Assembly (NCBI GenBank): GCA_029449235.1
Contig: JANATG010000005.1
Location: forward strand, 310,001-374,000
Origin: Linnemannia schmuckeri
Taxonomy: Eukaryota; Mortierellomycota; Mortierellomycetes; Mortierellales; Mortierellaceae
Direction: 5' to 3'
DNA: 64,000 nucleotides
Both the position numbers and the translations under genes were made by a program. Under the pieces are notes generated by a model that worked only from the letters and a program-made list of their open reading frames with translations, was not told where the DNA came from and ran no database searches. Position 1 is the first letter of the stretch, and each line of letters opens with the position of its first letter. Positions 24,335-37,081 of this stretch are shown one piece after another.

Positions 24335-24897
24335 CTCTGTATACTTTGGGTCTTTTCGAGGGTTATTGTCGATGGAGAAGGGTGGCTGTTTGGGGGGGGG
24401 GGGGGGGGTGTTGGTTCGGCACTTTCGTTCCTCGGCTGTTCTCGGCTTTTTGTGGATCCTGTGAGCTAGAGTGGAATGTGTTGAAATGGGTTTGACGACT
24501 GTTTCTTGAGCGTAATGTCCTTTCCCGAGAAAAAAAAGCGATTGTTGGCGATACAAGTCCTGTAGAAGCTGTGGTCCTTTGTGTGTCCGTCCTTAGGAGA
24601 AAGTTGAAATGCAAGTGTGATTTAGATCTTTTTCTTTTCTTTACATTCTTTTACTCTTTTCCTCCCTTGTCGCCTTCAATTTTCCGAATGAAACGTCACC
24701 GTATAAATCATTCGAGTATGATATTCATTTGTACCACTGATGGATTTTTCTGGACTTCTCTGTGTCTCGTCTTTTTTCCCCCTCCGCCTTTTTTTATCCT
24801 TCCTTCAACTTCTCTCTATCTCTCTTCTCCCTTCACACCTTACCTCCCCGTTCTTTTTCTACTCACCCACTCTCAACCAACACAAACGCAGCACACA
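24335..24897. other. divergent promoter region
   Basis: Lies between two diverging genes. It contains a 17-base G run (24392-24408), a TATA-like GTATAAAT at 24701-24708 for SGT1, and a C/T-rich leader (about 24770-24880) before the SGT1 ATG. Confidence 0.5.
24701..24708 (+). promoter_or_regulatory. TATA-like box of SGT1
   Basis: GTATAAAT, about 190 bases before the SGT1 start codon and followed by a pyrimidine-rich leader. Assigned from sequence and position only. Confidence 0.4.
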
Positions 24898-26763
24898 ATG
24901 ACCTCCGTCCAGGACCTGTTCGCCCAGGGCAGCCACGCCTTCGCCGACGAAGACTACGAGGAGGCTGTCAACTTTTACACAAAGGCCATCGAGATTAACG
25001 CGTCCCATGTCGAGATCTTCCTCAAGCGGTAAGTCTCTTTTTCTTATTCATTTAGAGGACAACGAAAGAACAGCAGCATGGAGAGTAATATGGACAGACA
25101 GTGAGGCATAGACCGCAGACGGGAATGATTAATGTGCGCACCAAGCGACTGAGAGAAAATGAAACTAAAGTATAACTACCACTTGCAAAGCAAAAAGTAT
25201 CACCAGAAACTAATCGCATATTTCTCTGCTCTCGCTACTTGTCGTTGTTTTAGCTCTGCCACCTATCAGAAGCTGGGAAAGGACAAGGAAGCTTATGAGG
25301 ATGCCCTCAAAGCCCTCGCTCTCATCAAGGAAAAGCCTTCCGTCGATGTCTCTGTCGAGGCCAAGGCGCAGCTTCGCAAGGGGTACGCTACTCTCCACTT
25401 TTGACCACACTTTTTTCATCCTTCGATCCACTGTGCTTTTCTCAAGCGAACAGCGATGACTGACCTGTGCCGTTTTTATTCGTCTGTCTTATAGTGTTGC
25501 GGCGTTTCATTTGCATGATTACCAGACTGCCAAGGTCGCATTGGAGGCTTGTCACGCTTTGAGCCCCGACCAGAGGACTTTGGCCAGCTGGATGCGCAAG
25601 AACGAACAGGAACTCGCCAAGCAGCCCAAGGTTGCTGCCGCTGCTCCTACCCCTGCCCCTGCCCCTGCTGCTGCCCCTGCTGCTGCCCCTGTTGCTGCTG
25701 CTACACCAGTTGCTGCTGTCCCTGCTGTTCCCACTACTCCCGCCGTTCACCGTGTCAGGTAACGGACTGGAAGACTTTGTCGCCGAAATTTTACACGAAG
25801 GCATGATGGATAAGAAACGAGTCGCTAACGATGACTGAATTTCTCTTATTTTTCCTTCAATTACAATAGACACGAATGGTACCAGAACGACAGCTATGTC
25901 ACCATCAGCGTTTTTATCAAGAACGTCAAGAAGGAGTCTGTCGACATCAACATCACGGAGAACGCTGTAAGGATTTCAAACGACAACTTTTTGGCTCAAC
26001 CCTGAGATGCTGGAACCAATGTAACCACAATACACCACAGTACTAACACATTGATCTATTTGCAAATACACAATAGTTGTCGGTCTCCGTCAAGATGCCT
26101 ACTGGATCGGACTACTCGTTGGAGCTGGACCCCTTGAGCCACGCTGTTGTTCCCTCGGAAAGCAAGTTTGAGGTCCTTTCAACCAAGATTGAGATTCAGC
26201 TCAAGAAGGAGCGCTTCGCCATCAAGTGGGGAGCCCTCGAGGGTGACGATGTCAACGCCGGATCCATGGCCACCACCAACGGTTAGTCTTCTGTTTTTAT
26301 TTGGATGTTATTACTCTGCTGTATTTTGCAAACACAATAAGAGGCCTAATGCTCACGTACTTGAACACTTTGTATAACAGCTGCGGGTGCCCCTGCTTAC
26401 CCTTCGTCGTCGAGAAAGACCAAGAACTGGGATGCGTTGGAGAAGGAGGCAGCTAAGGATGAGGAGAAGGCCGATGGCGACAAGGCTTTGAACCAGCTTT
26501 TTGCTCAGATCTATAAGGATGCCGATGACAACACCAAGCGTGCTATGATGAAGAGTTTCACAGAGAGCAACGGAACCTGCCTCTCGACCAACTGGGACGA
26601 GGTCGGCAAGGGCCCCGTCGAGACCCGTCCTCCCGAGGGCATGGTCGCCAAGAAGGTACCTTTTCTTTACCGTTTCTTTTGTTTGTTTTGGGTATACAAG
26701 GACTTTTTTGCTAACTATCACCATTGTTATTTGTGGATTTTTTTCACATAGTACAACTCTTAA
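24898..26763 (+). CDS. SGT1: SGT1, HSP90 co-chaperone (TPR-CS-SGS)
   Basis: Adaptor of HSP90 and SKP1, needed for SCF ubiquitin ligase and kinetochore assembly in yeast. Seven exons keep frame: 24898-25028, 25254-25382, 25495-25758, 25870-25966, 26077-26281, 26381-26655 and 26752-26763, giving 370 residues. Order of domains: TPR repeats (residues 1-115, with YEEAVNFYTKAIE and the KDKEAYEDALKAL unit); an Ala/Pro linker (about 133-170); the CS domain (172-263, starting HEWYQNDSYV and ending FAIKWG), which binds HSP90; and the SGS domain (about 290-370, with NWDALEKEA and STNWDEVGKG). The last exon carries only three codons and the stop. Exon 5 uses a GTTAGT donor. All three diagnostic domains are present, so identity is secure. 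Confidence 0.94.
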
Positions 26764-27361
26764 GGATACGGATACTTAATATTCACTTTCGAGGCATGCG
26801 ATTGAGAGACCATACTTTGTGTGGGAACGGACATTTGCGTCAAGGATTTGAACAGAGTCAACAACCACACATCCAGCCACCACCAACATTTGCTACGGAT
26901 TAAGAATAAGTCTGCGCAGGATGGCTATCTTGACATAGGACGGCGTTCCCGCATGGCAATTTTCAGATTCGCACGCACCCATAGGACATACAGATCATAA
27001 GACAAAGGACAAATAGGACAATAGGACAAACAGCACAATCAAACCACACCTAACCAAACCATTTCAAAATTAAGGAACAAAAAAAAGATTACATCATTTT
27101 CGACGAGTTACCATCAAGCAAGACACCTTCTACCATAATTTTTCTAGCATTGCCGTCAAATAAAGCACTCTTTCTCGTCTTTATTATCGCACCCCCATTC
27201 GGTATTGCTCATGCTCAATTGTGAAGCGTGTATGTTGGAAAATAGGTAAAAGATATGTGATGATGATATTGGCTATTTAGATATACTATGTAAAAACAAA
27301 CCAAAACGGTTGGGTTTGGTAAAGTAGAGGGGTTAGGGAAGATGGATTATCACTGCGACTT
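26764..27361. other. convergent intergenic region
   Basis: Shared 3' flank of SGT1 (+) and the seven-helix protein gene (-). It contains AATAAA-like words near 27161 and A/C-rich sequence. No gene is seen. Confidence 0.5.
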
Positions 27362-29194
27362 CTACTCTTGGTAGGACTCGACAGTGACAGAGATATGAGT
27401 GTCGGTGGGCATCATATGCTTCTCAGTACTGGTCGCAGGATGAGTATAGTTGGTGTAACCGACGGCACCATTACCCATTCCACCATGAGGAGTTTGATTT
27501 TGAGCTCTCGAACCGGCCTTGTCGGTGTGGTTGGACCCCCTCGCCCTCGAAGTCACCCAATGAACTGCGCATGCGTTTAATGTCACGTCCAACGTGCACG
27601 ACAACAAGCACAGGACGGAATCTTCATAGCCCTTGAAGTAGACTAGGGTGAAGACGTTTGCGGAGGAAAGAATCAGTGCGACGATTGAACCGATGAGGGT
27701 TCGTCGAGCGACTTGACGCAGTTTGCCCTTGGAAGGTCCTTGGAGGACGGAGGTTGTGGACATGAGAGGGCGAATGAAGAGGATGGTGAGCCAAGAGGAG
27801 ATGAAGATGTCGTAGAGGATGAGGGTGATGGATGCTACTGGTTTAAGACCGATGAAGCATTGGTCGTTGACGTCGAGAACTGCGACGCGGTTGAGGATCA
27901 TGAGGACTAGGATGACTGTGTAGGGGGTAAGGAGGAGGATGTTCACCCTGTAGAGCTATTGGTTGGGATATGGGTAGGTGGGTAGGGGCCATGTTGGTGA
28001 AGGAAGATAGGTGGATGGATGGATGGGGGATATGAAGAGAAGTGAGTGGTGAGAGGAGGGATAGAGGGAGAGATGATGGGCGGTTAGCACAACGAAATTT
28101 TCAGGGGGTAAGTCTAAAGAGATAGATTTCCTGCCCACGAGCAAGTCTTAATGCATGCATGAATTCAACAAAAAACGGTCCTTTGCTGCTGTTGGCGTTA
28201 GGGGGGTTATTTGCTTTTTTTTTTTGTTTGTTTGTTTCTTTGCACAGGGCAGGAGGAGGGGTGGGACAAACAAAGAGAGACAAACAAGCATGGTAAAAAG
28301 GTAAAAGGCATAAGCCAATAAAGAGAGAGCACTTTAAGTAGGCGGTGGTAACGACTAAGCAAAACAATGTGAAACAATCTATGCCTTTCCCCTTTTCTAT
28401 GTGTGCTTGACTTGTAATGCTTAGCTCTTTTTTTTTCGATTGCTTCGTCAAAAATAAAAAAAGATACAAAGGGAAAAGACCCATCGAGGAAAAAAAAAGC
28501 AGGCTAGAACAACACAATTGAACTAGAACAACGCCAAGAGACTGGAACACTCCTAAAAGCATAAAAAAAAGGGACTTACAGTGGTATCCCTCCGGAGGGT
28601 GGCGACGGATGACACGACATAGACCTTCTCAATCAGGAACAGATAGATAATAATCTTGGACATGGCATAAAGCGACAAGCACACAAAAATTGACAGCGTG
28701 CAGGAGACAATATTGCCGTAGTTGGTCGAGGTCAAGACAGCAGCAATGGTGGTGAAGGCCCAGGAGACAATGTAGAGCGAGATGACGAGGCCGCGGGCAT
28801 AGTTGATGTTGGACATGTTTGTGCCGGAGGTCTTGCGGCCAAAGAGAAGGGACATCAGGGAGATTGAGAGAAGCGACACGAGTAGCGATAGGATCGCTGT
28901 TGCATGTGGACAAGTAGGGTGGGTTGAGGAAGAGAGATGGGGAAAGGAGAGGAGAGGTAAGGAGGAAAGGGATGATGAGTTTACGAAACGTTGAAGTGCA
29001 GGAGTTTCTCTTCCTTGTCGTGTACTGCGATGGATAAGGGTGCATTTGGGCGAAATCAAAAGTGTACAAGGTCATGGAAGGTACAAGCATATGTGCATCT
29101 TGAATAAAGTTGAGCGGAAGAGTAGCTACCGCTTTGTTCTTTCAAAAAAAAAAAAAATACACACACACTTACCAGGAATATCTGGTTTCTGCAT
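27362..29194 (-). CDS. Seven-helix membrane protein of unknown function
   Basis: Three exons (29173-29194, 28580-28896, 27362-27955) give 310 residues. Seven hydrophobic segments are visible: residues about 8-26, 43-64, 70-102 (long), 116-140, and three more in exon 3 ending with DVTLNACAVHWV. After the last helix comes a polar C-terminal tail of about 60 residues rich in Thr, Gly and His, probably cytoplasmic. The topology recalls a GPCR-like protein, but I see no family motif that assigns a ligand or class, so no function is claimed. The first exon codes for only seven residues plus one base; it was chosen because ATG, GTAAGT donor and phase all fit. It is convergent with SGT1. Confidence 0.65.
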
Positions 29195-32100
29195 GGCGAT
29201 ATAATTATGTGTATGTACAAGCTAACGATTGGGGGTAATAAGGGTAAGGGCGAACAAGCGTAAAGAGGACAGGAGGGAGAGAGAGAGAAGGTTATAGAGG
29301 TGGAGTTGAAGAGGTAAGGGAGAAGAGAAGAGAGTGGTCGTGAAATAGGGCTGAGGGCTCCTTAAATCTGGGATCGACAGGTCGTCCTTTTCAATAGGAG
29401 TGGAGACAAGAAGGGACGTGATCAACGAAGGATAAAGATAGTAAGTGTAAAGAGAGCCGTGGCGGTCAGAGTGGTCGTTCAATTACAAGATGGAGAGAGA
29501 TGGGTTGACAAAAATAAAAAAGAATGAGATGCGGATTTGGTAATAGGAGAAAAGAGGAAAGAATGAAAGGGGAGGAAAAGGAGGGAAGGGCAAAACTCGA
29601 GTCTAGCTGGGGATCAAGGAGAGACAATAATGCGAGGTAGAAGGACAGTAAGAAAAGAGAGAAGAGAAAAAAGGGAAAAGAAGAGAAAAAAAAAAGAGGA
29701 AGGAGATGGGGATGGGATGGGACCTATTTATTGCAAAAGCAATCAACGAGAAGGACAAGACAAAGAAGAACGGGGGAGCCAAGGGTGCGAACAGCAAAGG
29801 AGCCGAAAGAGAACGATTAACAACAAAAAAAAGGGTCAAGTTCAAAAGAAAAGGAAGAGAAGGGAGGAGTATCAAGGAGTGCAGTACAATTGAGTTCAAA
29901 TAGGATTGAATAACAAAAGTCTCCGGGTAGATGTTACAACGCTTGCATTCAACGAATTAAAGAAAACACAAAAAAGGGAGAGGAGGGATTCTAGCGGCAG
30001 GATGCACTCATCTATAGTTTCTCATTATTTACGTTGGAAGGGAGGGAGAAGAAATAAAAAGGAAAAAGCTGAACACAAACGAAAGACATACAAAAAAACA
30101 AGGGGGTAGAATGTACCTTTGGACAGAGAGGGACAGAGACACAAACAGATAGAGTGAGAGGGATAAGGAACTGAATGAAGAGTCGGTGGATTGACTGAAC
30201 AGGAAGACAATAGGTCGGGCTAAAATAATATCAATCAAGGCGCGGAGGGATGGAATCAACTTTCAGTCAATGGATTAGAAAGGAGGTGTGTTTTCTGTTA
30301 CAAAAACAAGTTGCCTAGTTGAAGACAATTCAACGTGTTATCCAATTCATCTATTCTCCATTGTTACATGTACAGTACACCGAAATATGCCACCGTCCAT
30401 GGAGCATCCACTGAGCCGCTAGGCACTGATTTTTGTTTTTGTTGAGCATTGAGCAGGAAGGTTTACAGGAATCGGGCATTAACAAAATAATTGGACATTG
30501 CGCCGCCTTTTTTTTTCAAGCGGAACACAACGTGAATGTCTTTGCTTTGCCTTTTTTTTTTGTTTGTTCGTTTGTTTGTTTTTGCGTTCAACAAGAGTAC
30601 AATGGCTCTTGATTAACAATCCACACGCTGTACGACCTCAAATTGCGGTCGCTTGAATCCCAAAAGGCATTTGTTTTTTAACATTCATCAGCCGCCCTCT
30701 TTCGGTATATGTCTCATTCCAGGAAGTGTACATCCCCGTCCGTCTCTTCTTTTCTTTGTTTTTTTGTGTATTCTTTGCTTTTTTGTCAAGTGCTAGGTGT
30801 GTGTGGATATATGAAGTCGATCGAGCATTTTATTCAAACAAGACAAGGAGGGATGGAGGGTCCAAGGGAGGTTTCGCATTGCCTAGTTCTTTTGGTTGTT
30901 TGTCGTCGTTATTGTCGTTATTCTCAATCGACGCTTTCCATCTTTTCCTTCTGCCATTCTTGCTTTGGTCCGTCCGTCCATTCGGTCGGTCGATCGATGT
31001 GGCTGTTTTTTGTCGTCTGCTCGAACCGAGGACGCAATGCCACTAACGTTATAATGTTCCTCCGCCATTTTCAACTGTCTGTCATCTCTTTCCATTCTGA
31101 GACCTCACGTTCGTTGTCTTGGTCGTGACCTTAATTCAGGAACAAGGAACGTCTTCCTCATGGTTCTTCGTCTTCCCTAGAAAGAAGCTAAAAAACAAGG
31201 TCCAGTCCATGCGTTGGATCATCTCGCAGTAACACCCACCCTCATTTTTCTCCCTCCATTCACCCTCCTGAACACAGTAATGCTCTCAGACACTAATAAC
31301 ATGTCCCTCAATCCTTTTGTTTGGTGTGGCTCTCATTTTCAGTCGTTAGCTGGTTAGTTTGTGATGGTGGTGGTTGTCTGGGGACTGTTTGATGTATGGT
31401 CCCATACTCCGTACTTTCTTCATCCGTCCCTTCGCACAAGTCGTGCGCGCTAGAGAGACACTTCGTATTTTTATTATCTGTAACAGCTAAATACGCGTTA
31501 ATGGACGAACACCTATAATACACACACAGAAATACATACACATACACGGATTAGTTGATACACTTGCGTTTTTAGCTCGTCTCATCCCATCCCTCCCTAA
31601 TTTTTTCTGCTTTTTGTCAATGTTGTTGGTTATTTTTGCAAGCATGGGCATGGGCAAACAACCCGTCGTGCTTACCAAGTTTTTTTTTTGTGTGTACAAG
31701 ATTTGACGATTGGATGAACTTGCCGCTGTTTGGATGCACAATTTTTTTTCAAGGGGGGAGTGAGAGGGATAATAAAATGTCATGGGAGGGAAAGAGTGGA
31801 TGAGAGGGAGTGAGAGAAAGCGCGAAACACGTAACGATTCCAGGGGCATATAGAGAAGGGATAGTCCAGAAGAGAGAGAGGGATACATCAAGGGAAGGGA
31901 AAGTGAGCATTTTTTGGGACTGGGGGGAAAGGGGAAGGGGAAGGGATGTCGGAAGGGGGTGAGAGGGAAGAGGCGAGAGGCGGCGCCATCGTTGGAGAGC
32001 TGCTGGGTGTGTGTTCCTTGCTAAGTTGGAGCTAGTTCCTGCAAACACAAAATGCAACGATCGAGAGAAAAAAACACCGTGACACCATAAACGGACCAAT

Positions 32101-35100
32101 GCAAACAAACGCCAGAAAACAAAGAAATGCAAAAATCACGCTAACGGGAATCGCGCAGGCACAGGCACACAAAGCGCACGTCAGAGAGAATAGAATAACA
32201 GTGAGTGGCAGTTAGGACGGAGGAGAACAAATATAACGAAACATCCATCCAGCTCCTGAACGTGTCCGTTCGTGTCTTGTCTGTCGGACAGGCAGACAGA
32301 CGGAGACGAGAGGTGACGATGACAGAAGGTTTTTTTTTTACGTTCGTTCATTCATCATCTGAATAAAGGAAGGATAAAAGAAGGAGGTTTAATGAGAGGG
32401 CGCGCAATGTAAGGACATATCTGGTCGTTATGCACCGTTAACGAAAGTCAGGGGCGGTCCAGTCGTCTGGGTATTCTATCTATCATGCCCGACCCAGCTT
32501 GGTTTACAATTGCCTCACCCGCGAAAGTAGACAGGCCCCGAAAAAATAACACGGACCCTCAATGGCGCAATTACGACTCCCATCATTGGGTTCTTCCAGG
32601 CTGGGGCTGGCATGACTGATTGGACAACGGATCGGCGTTTTTTTATGTATTCCTGTCCTCTCCTTACTCCCCTTTTTCTAATAGTTTGAAAAAACCGACA
32701 CGTCCCCACCCCTCACTTTCTTTATGGTAACGACATGCCAAGTGCCATTTCTCTTGGCTATCAAAAAAATCTCATTTACAAACTCCTTGAGAGAGAGTGG
32801 TTTTCCGCAATAGCGCACTCTCCCAAACGCGCCATCCTACCCCTTCTGATATTCTCGTCTCTTTCTCTGCTATTTACCCTTTGGTTTTGAGTTTTGAACT
32901 TTCTTTGGTTTTCTATGCCGAGCCGTAGTTGTGGACAATTGATCATTTTTTTTGCATATTCTCGGTGTGCTTTTCTCCTCTCCTAACTCCTGGCTTTTGG
33001 CTCCCCTTACCTCCTTCTCTGACACGGTTGTGTCTGTCAGGTTATAGTTGGACGATCCAATTTTTTGGCCCTTTATTATTTTTCCATTGCCCTTCTCCTT
33101 CCTCCCTTGCTCCCATTCATATGGACAGCATAATAATGGTGTCGTTCGTTCCTACATAGTTCGTAGACGAGTCAGGAGGTAGAAGCAGAGACAGGGAGGC
33201 GAAAAAAAAATTGAACAAGAAAATGGCAGAACGCGCAAACGCACAAGTGGCAACCCTTGTCAACAACAAAACTGCATAGCATTGCAGCAAATGCTGTGAT
33301 ACACCGTAACCGTACACCGATTCTGCACCAATCAAATCAATAAACCCTCATTCAATCCCTCCTCGACCTCATAATGGCGCGTCATTCGCAGATACTTGAA
33401 CGCCACATCGAGTCATAAGGCTACCGGACTGGATACTTCACCCGTCGTACGATAATCACGACGGGCTATTTTTGCTCAAAGAATTGCAAGATGAACACAT
33501 GCACCACGAACCAACCAACCGGGCAGCCACACGGAACCAACCAAGTCAACGCAATCCTTTCTCTCTCTCTCCGTATTGTTTCCGCTCTCGGCTTGAAACA
33601 TGCCTTACTATACTGCTATCTTCTTCCTCGACGCGCACGTAGGAAAAAAAATACAAAAAGTTGGACCTAAGGAGAGGTTAACCGAAGAAACCTTTCAAAA
33701 ATGAGCTCTTCCTTCGGCTTCTGGGGTTCTTTCGAGAGAGAATAAAGGGAGGAATCCTGATGTCTAGTATCGAATGTGAAATGACATTGGTGTTTTCTGT
33801 CTTTACGCGATTTGTAAACGCCTTTCACGCAAACCTACATGATATGCAGTCTATGCTTTGTTTATGATTGGGTAGAGTAAAAAGTGAGGGAAGAGGGTCC
33901 AATGGTAGACAGAGAGCCTGCGTGAGTTGATAGTATACTACGTTTCGTGCGCAAAAGATTAATACCATCATCGTTGTTATGTGCACGATGCAGGAAACAA
34001 ACATGCAAAATACTAATGCTCAGTACTCAACGCCTTTATGCACACACACACAAATATACAAACAAACGCCATTGATGCATCTGCATTTTTTTTATTCTTT
34101 TTTACAAACTAGGTGGAAACGAAAATACAAGGGGTGAAAGGGACGGAGTTTTTGCATGATAGTTGTATCAGTGTATGCACGCACGGGGTTTCGAAGAGAA
34201 GATGAATGGCCGCCTGCAGATGGACGCCAATGCACCAAGGATATCAACAAAAAACGAAGGCAGCATGCGGTTCGATCGTTTCTGATTTCTCAATTTCTTA
34301 GAAAAGTGGGAGTCAGGGGGAGGGGAACGAGGCGGAGGAGGAGGCTGATTGGATGGTTGGATATTTGGATTTAAAAGGGGAGGAAGACATGCATGGACGT
34401 AGCCCAGTTGTACGCTCGCGTCAAGTTTTATCCTTGAAAGATGAGGTTTTATTATATGGGACCGAGATATCGGTTTGTTTTCAAAAGGGTACAGGTAGGA
34501 GCAGCATATTAACAGAGCGCGTTTCTACGATTGAAGGCCACATCTGTTGTATTGCATTTGTTTAATTCCTGGGTGAGTGATGAGAGCCGGACTAACCACT
34601 TGCTATAGGCGAAGTTGCCGAGGAAGGGTTTGAGCACACAGCATTTTTTCTGTTTATTTTTGCACTATCTGGAGAAGAGAGCACAACTAAAACGCGGGGG
34701 TAGGTGGGACGAGAGTGAGAATTTAGAAGAAAAAGACGGTAACTACCATGTACAGCGGGCTGCCAGCTTGGTGCAAAGACACGCTCGATCTTTCACTTGT
34801 GGTCGAACGGTCTATCACTTTGCAAGTCCTCGGTACTCTAACCCTAGTCCACAGTCACCGAGAGGCAGAGTACTCGAAGTAACAAATACACATGGTTGCG
34901 CCTGTTGTAATTGAGATGAATAAAGTTATCAACTTAATTAGAGTTTGATCACTGATCATTTGGACTTATAGGGGACTGGCACTGGATAAAGCCACTTTAG
35001 TTCTATCACTCCGTCTCTCCGCCCTGCCCTGCCCTGCCCTGCCTGAGCTGGGTTCAGAAGAAGAGTACATTTACATAGGTCCTATTTGTTTCTGGTACCC

Positions 35101-37081
35101 GCCATTTTTTTAATTTCTATAGGCGACAGTCCGCCATTCGTTGAGATCGTCCATTGGAACAGGAAGGAGAGTCCCGTTTTTTTATTCAACCTCAGCACCC
35201 ACTATATATGCCAAGATCGTCGTTGTAGGTGCAAAGGAAGCGAGAATGTTCTCTGTTTTCTTTATCTGTTACTATGACAACGCTTGAAAGTTTTTGCTGC
35301 TTTTGCTGTTGTTTTTTTATAGTTGTTGCTATTGCTGCTGTTGACATAGGTAGGCAGAAAGATCCCAGGCGTGGCGGAAAATGAATGCTCAATTGTCTGT
35401 CTTGGCTTCTGACGGGGAATGAGGGTGTGAATGGATGGCATGGGAAGGATAAATGTCATGGGTTAGTGCTCACAAAAAACAGTTTTTCTTTTTTTTTTTC
35501 AAAGAAAAGAGTGAAGGCAAAAAGCATATGCGCAAAGAGAGCCACGCAACACAAAAGAATTACGAGCAAAGACATACATCTCATCCATTATCGAGAGATG
35601 AGGACCTACGCCCATGTCCCATATGGCAACAAAGATAATTTACGATTTTTGAGAGCACTGAAGTATAGTGAGAGTGGTATGATAGGGGTTGAGTTCTCAT
35701 CGTCGTTTGTTGTTGTTTTTATTTTTTTTCTTGTTGTTCACTCTCACGTTTTTTCTCTTGTGTTTTCGTTTTAAATAGACATGGCAGACGAGGCGTGGAA
35801 AGTGGGAAGAGAAGGAAAGACTGTCCATGCGATGTCTTTGTTTATAAATTGTTTGTGGTAGGCTTTTTTTTTCCTCTTGTTTTTATTAGCTGTCATAATG
35901 AAAAAAGTCCAATTTGTGGTGGTCGTGCGAGCTGTGACCAAGATAGTCAATGACCGAAGCGACAATAGTGAAGAGGAAGAGAGCGATAAAGAAGACTGAA
36001 GAATGAAGAAAGAAGGAAGCGAAAAGGAGTTGACCAAAGTAAAAAAAGAAGAGCGAAAAAGAAAGAAAAGAAAGAAGTAAAAGAAGAGAGAAGAGTGTGA
36101 GAGCAACAAGGACAACCTTCATTCTCATCCCATTCACCCCCTGACTAACCGTCTCTTTCCCGTCAGTCTGTTTACACTCCCCCTCACTTCCTCCTTTATT
36201 GCTCTTCCCTTCCTGCACCTTCCCTTGTACCCCTGTGCACTGTACATACTCATCGTCATTTTTGCACCGGGTACCCCTGTCCTTCCTGTCGTTGACGCCC
36301 TGTTGTTGTTGTTGTCAGCTAGTTCAGAAACGAGATGACTTGTGGTTGGTCTGTTGGCCATACTGGGTCACCACAACTGAATTCTCTCGCTCGAGTAGTT
36401 GGCTCAGACGCCAATGGGAATCCGTCGGTGTTCCTGTCCCTCTTTTCTCGTTTATCAGGCACTTCCCTCTCCTTTCCCGGGGTGTTCTCTTTGTGCGTTT
36501 CTCACACCTCTTTCCTCTCCTCTCCTCTCCTCTCCTCTCCTCTTCTCTTTTTCTCTTTTTCTCTTTTTCTCTTCCACCCTCCCTCCTTCTCTCCTCCTCC
36601 TCCTCCTCCTCCTCCTCCTCCTCCTCCTCCCTTCCCTCTCCCTCCTTCACTCTCCCTCCTTCACTCTTCCGCCTCTCTCCTTCTCACGACGATACTCATT
36701 CCTCATTCTTCATTTCTCACTCTCATCATCCGAGATCCGACAACTTCTCTTTCTTATTCTTATTTCATCTCCCGCAACGAACACACAAACCCCTGCCAGC
36801 AACACTCTGTCTGTCTCAGGAACAAACAACAATAACAGCAACTAAACACCAACAACCACATAATCTCTCAGTCTCTCTATCTCCAACTCCTTTTCCGCCC
36901 CTTTTTTTGTAACGACCCAGCTAACAAACCTAAGCAACCACAAACCCTCTTTCCCTCATTATTTTCATTGCTCTCCACACCACCCTTCCCGTTCTTCTCT
37001 TTATCTCATCTCCCTCCTTAATTTTCCCTTCCTTATTACGCTCGACCGAAGGAAAAAAAAAAAAAAAGGCAACAAAAAAAA
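29195..37081. other. second long gene-free region
   Basis: Almost 7.9 kb with no supported gene. 29220-30180 is purine-rich on the plus strand (leader side of the seven-helix gene). 30200-35900 is mixed sequence with short homopolymers and a GCCCT pentamer run (35021-35043). 36460-37081 is C/T-rich and includes CTCCT repeats (about 36513-36542) and a CTC triplet run (36591-36630), probably promoter and leader of the gene starting at 37082. The frame at 36199-36912 is an artefact of this pyrimidine tract. Confidence 0.55.
36513..36630 (+). repeat. pyrimidine microsatellites (CTCCT)n and (CTC)n
   Basis: Two simple repeats in one C/T-rich stretch about 450-570 bases before the start codon at 37082. 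Such tracts precede several genes in this window. Confidence 0.8.

Noticed and set aside
27362..29194. Calling the seven-helix protein a G-protein-coupled receptor
   Set aside because: Only the helix count supports it; no diagnostic receptor motif was seen.
29603..30259. Opposing frames in purine-rich sequence
   Set aside because: Lys/Glu/Arg-rich on one strand and Ser/Leu/Phe-rich on the other, as expected from A/G-rich DNA without genes.
36199..36912. 237-codon plus-strand frame
   Set aside because: Its Ser/Pro/Phe/Leu content is the translation of a C/T-rich leader and microsatellites, not a protein.
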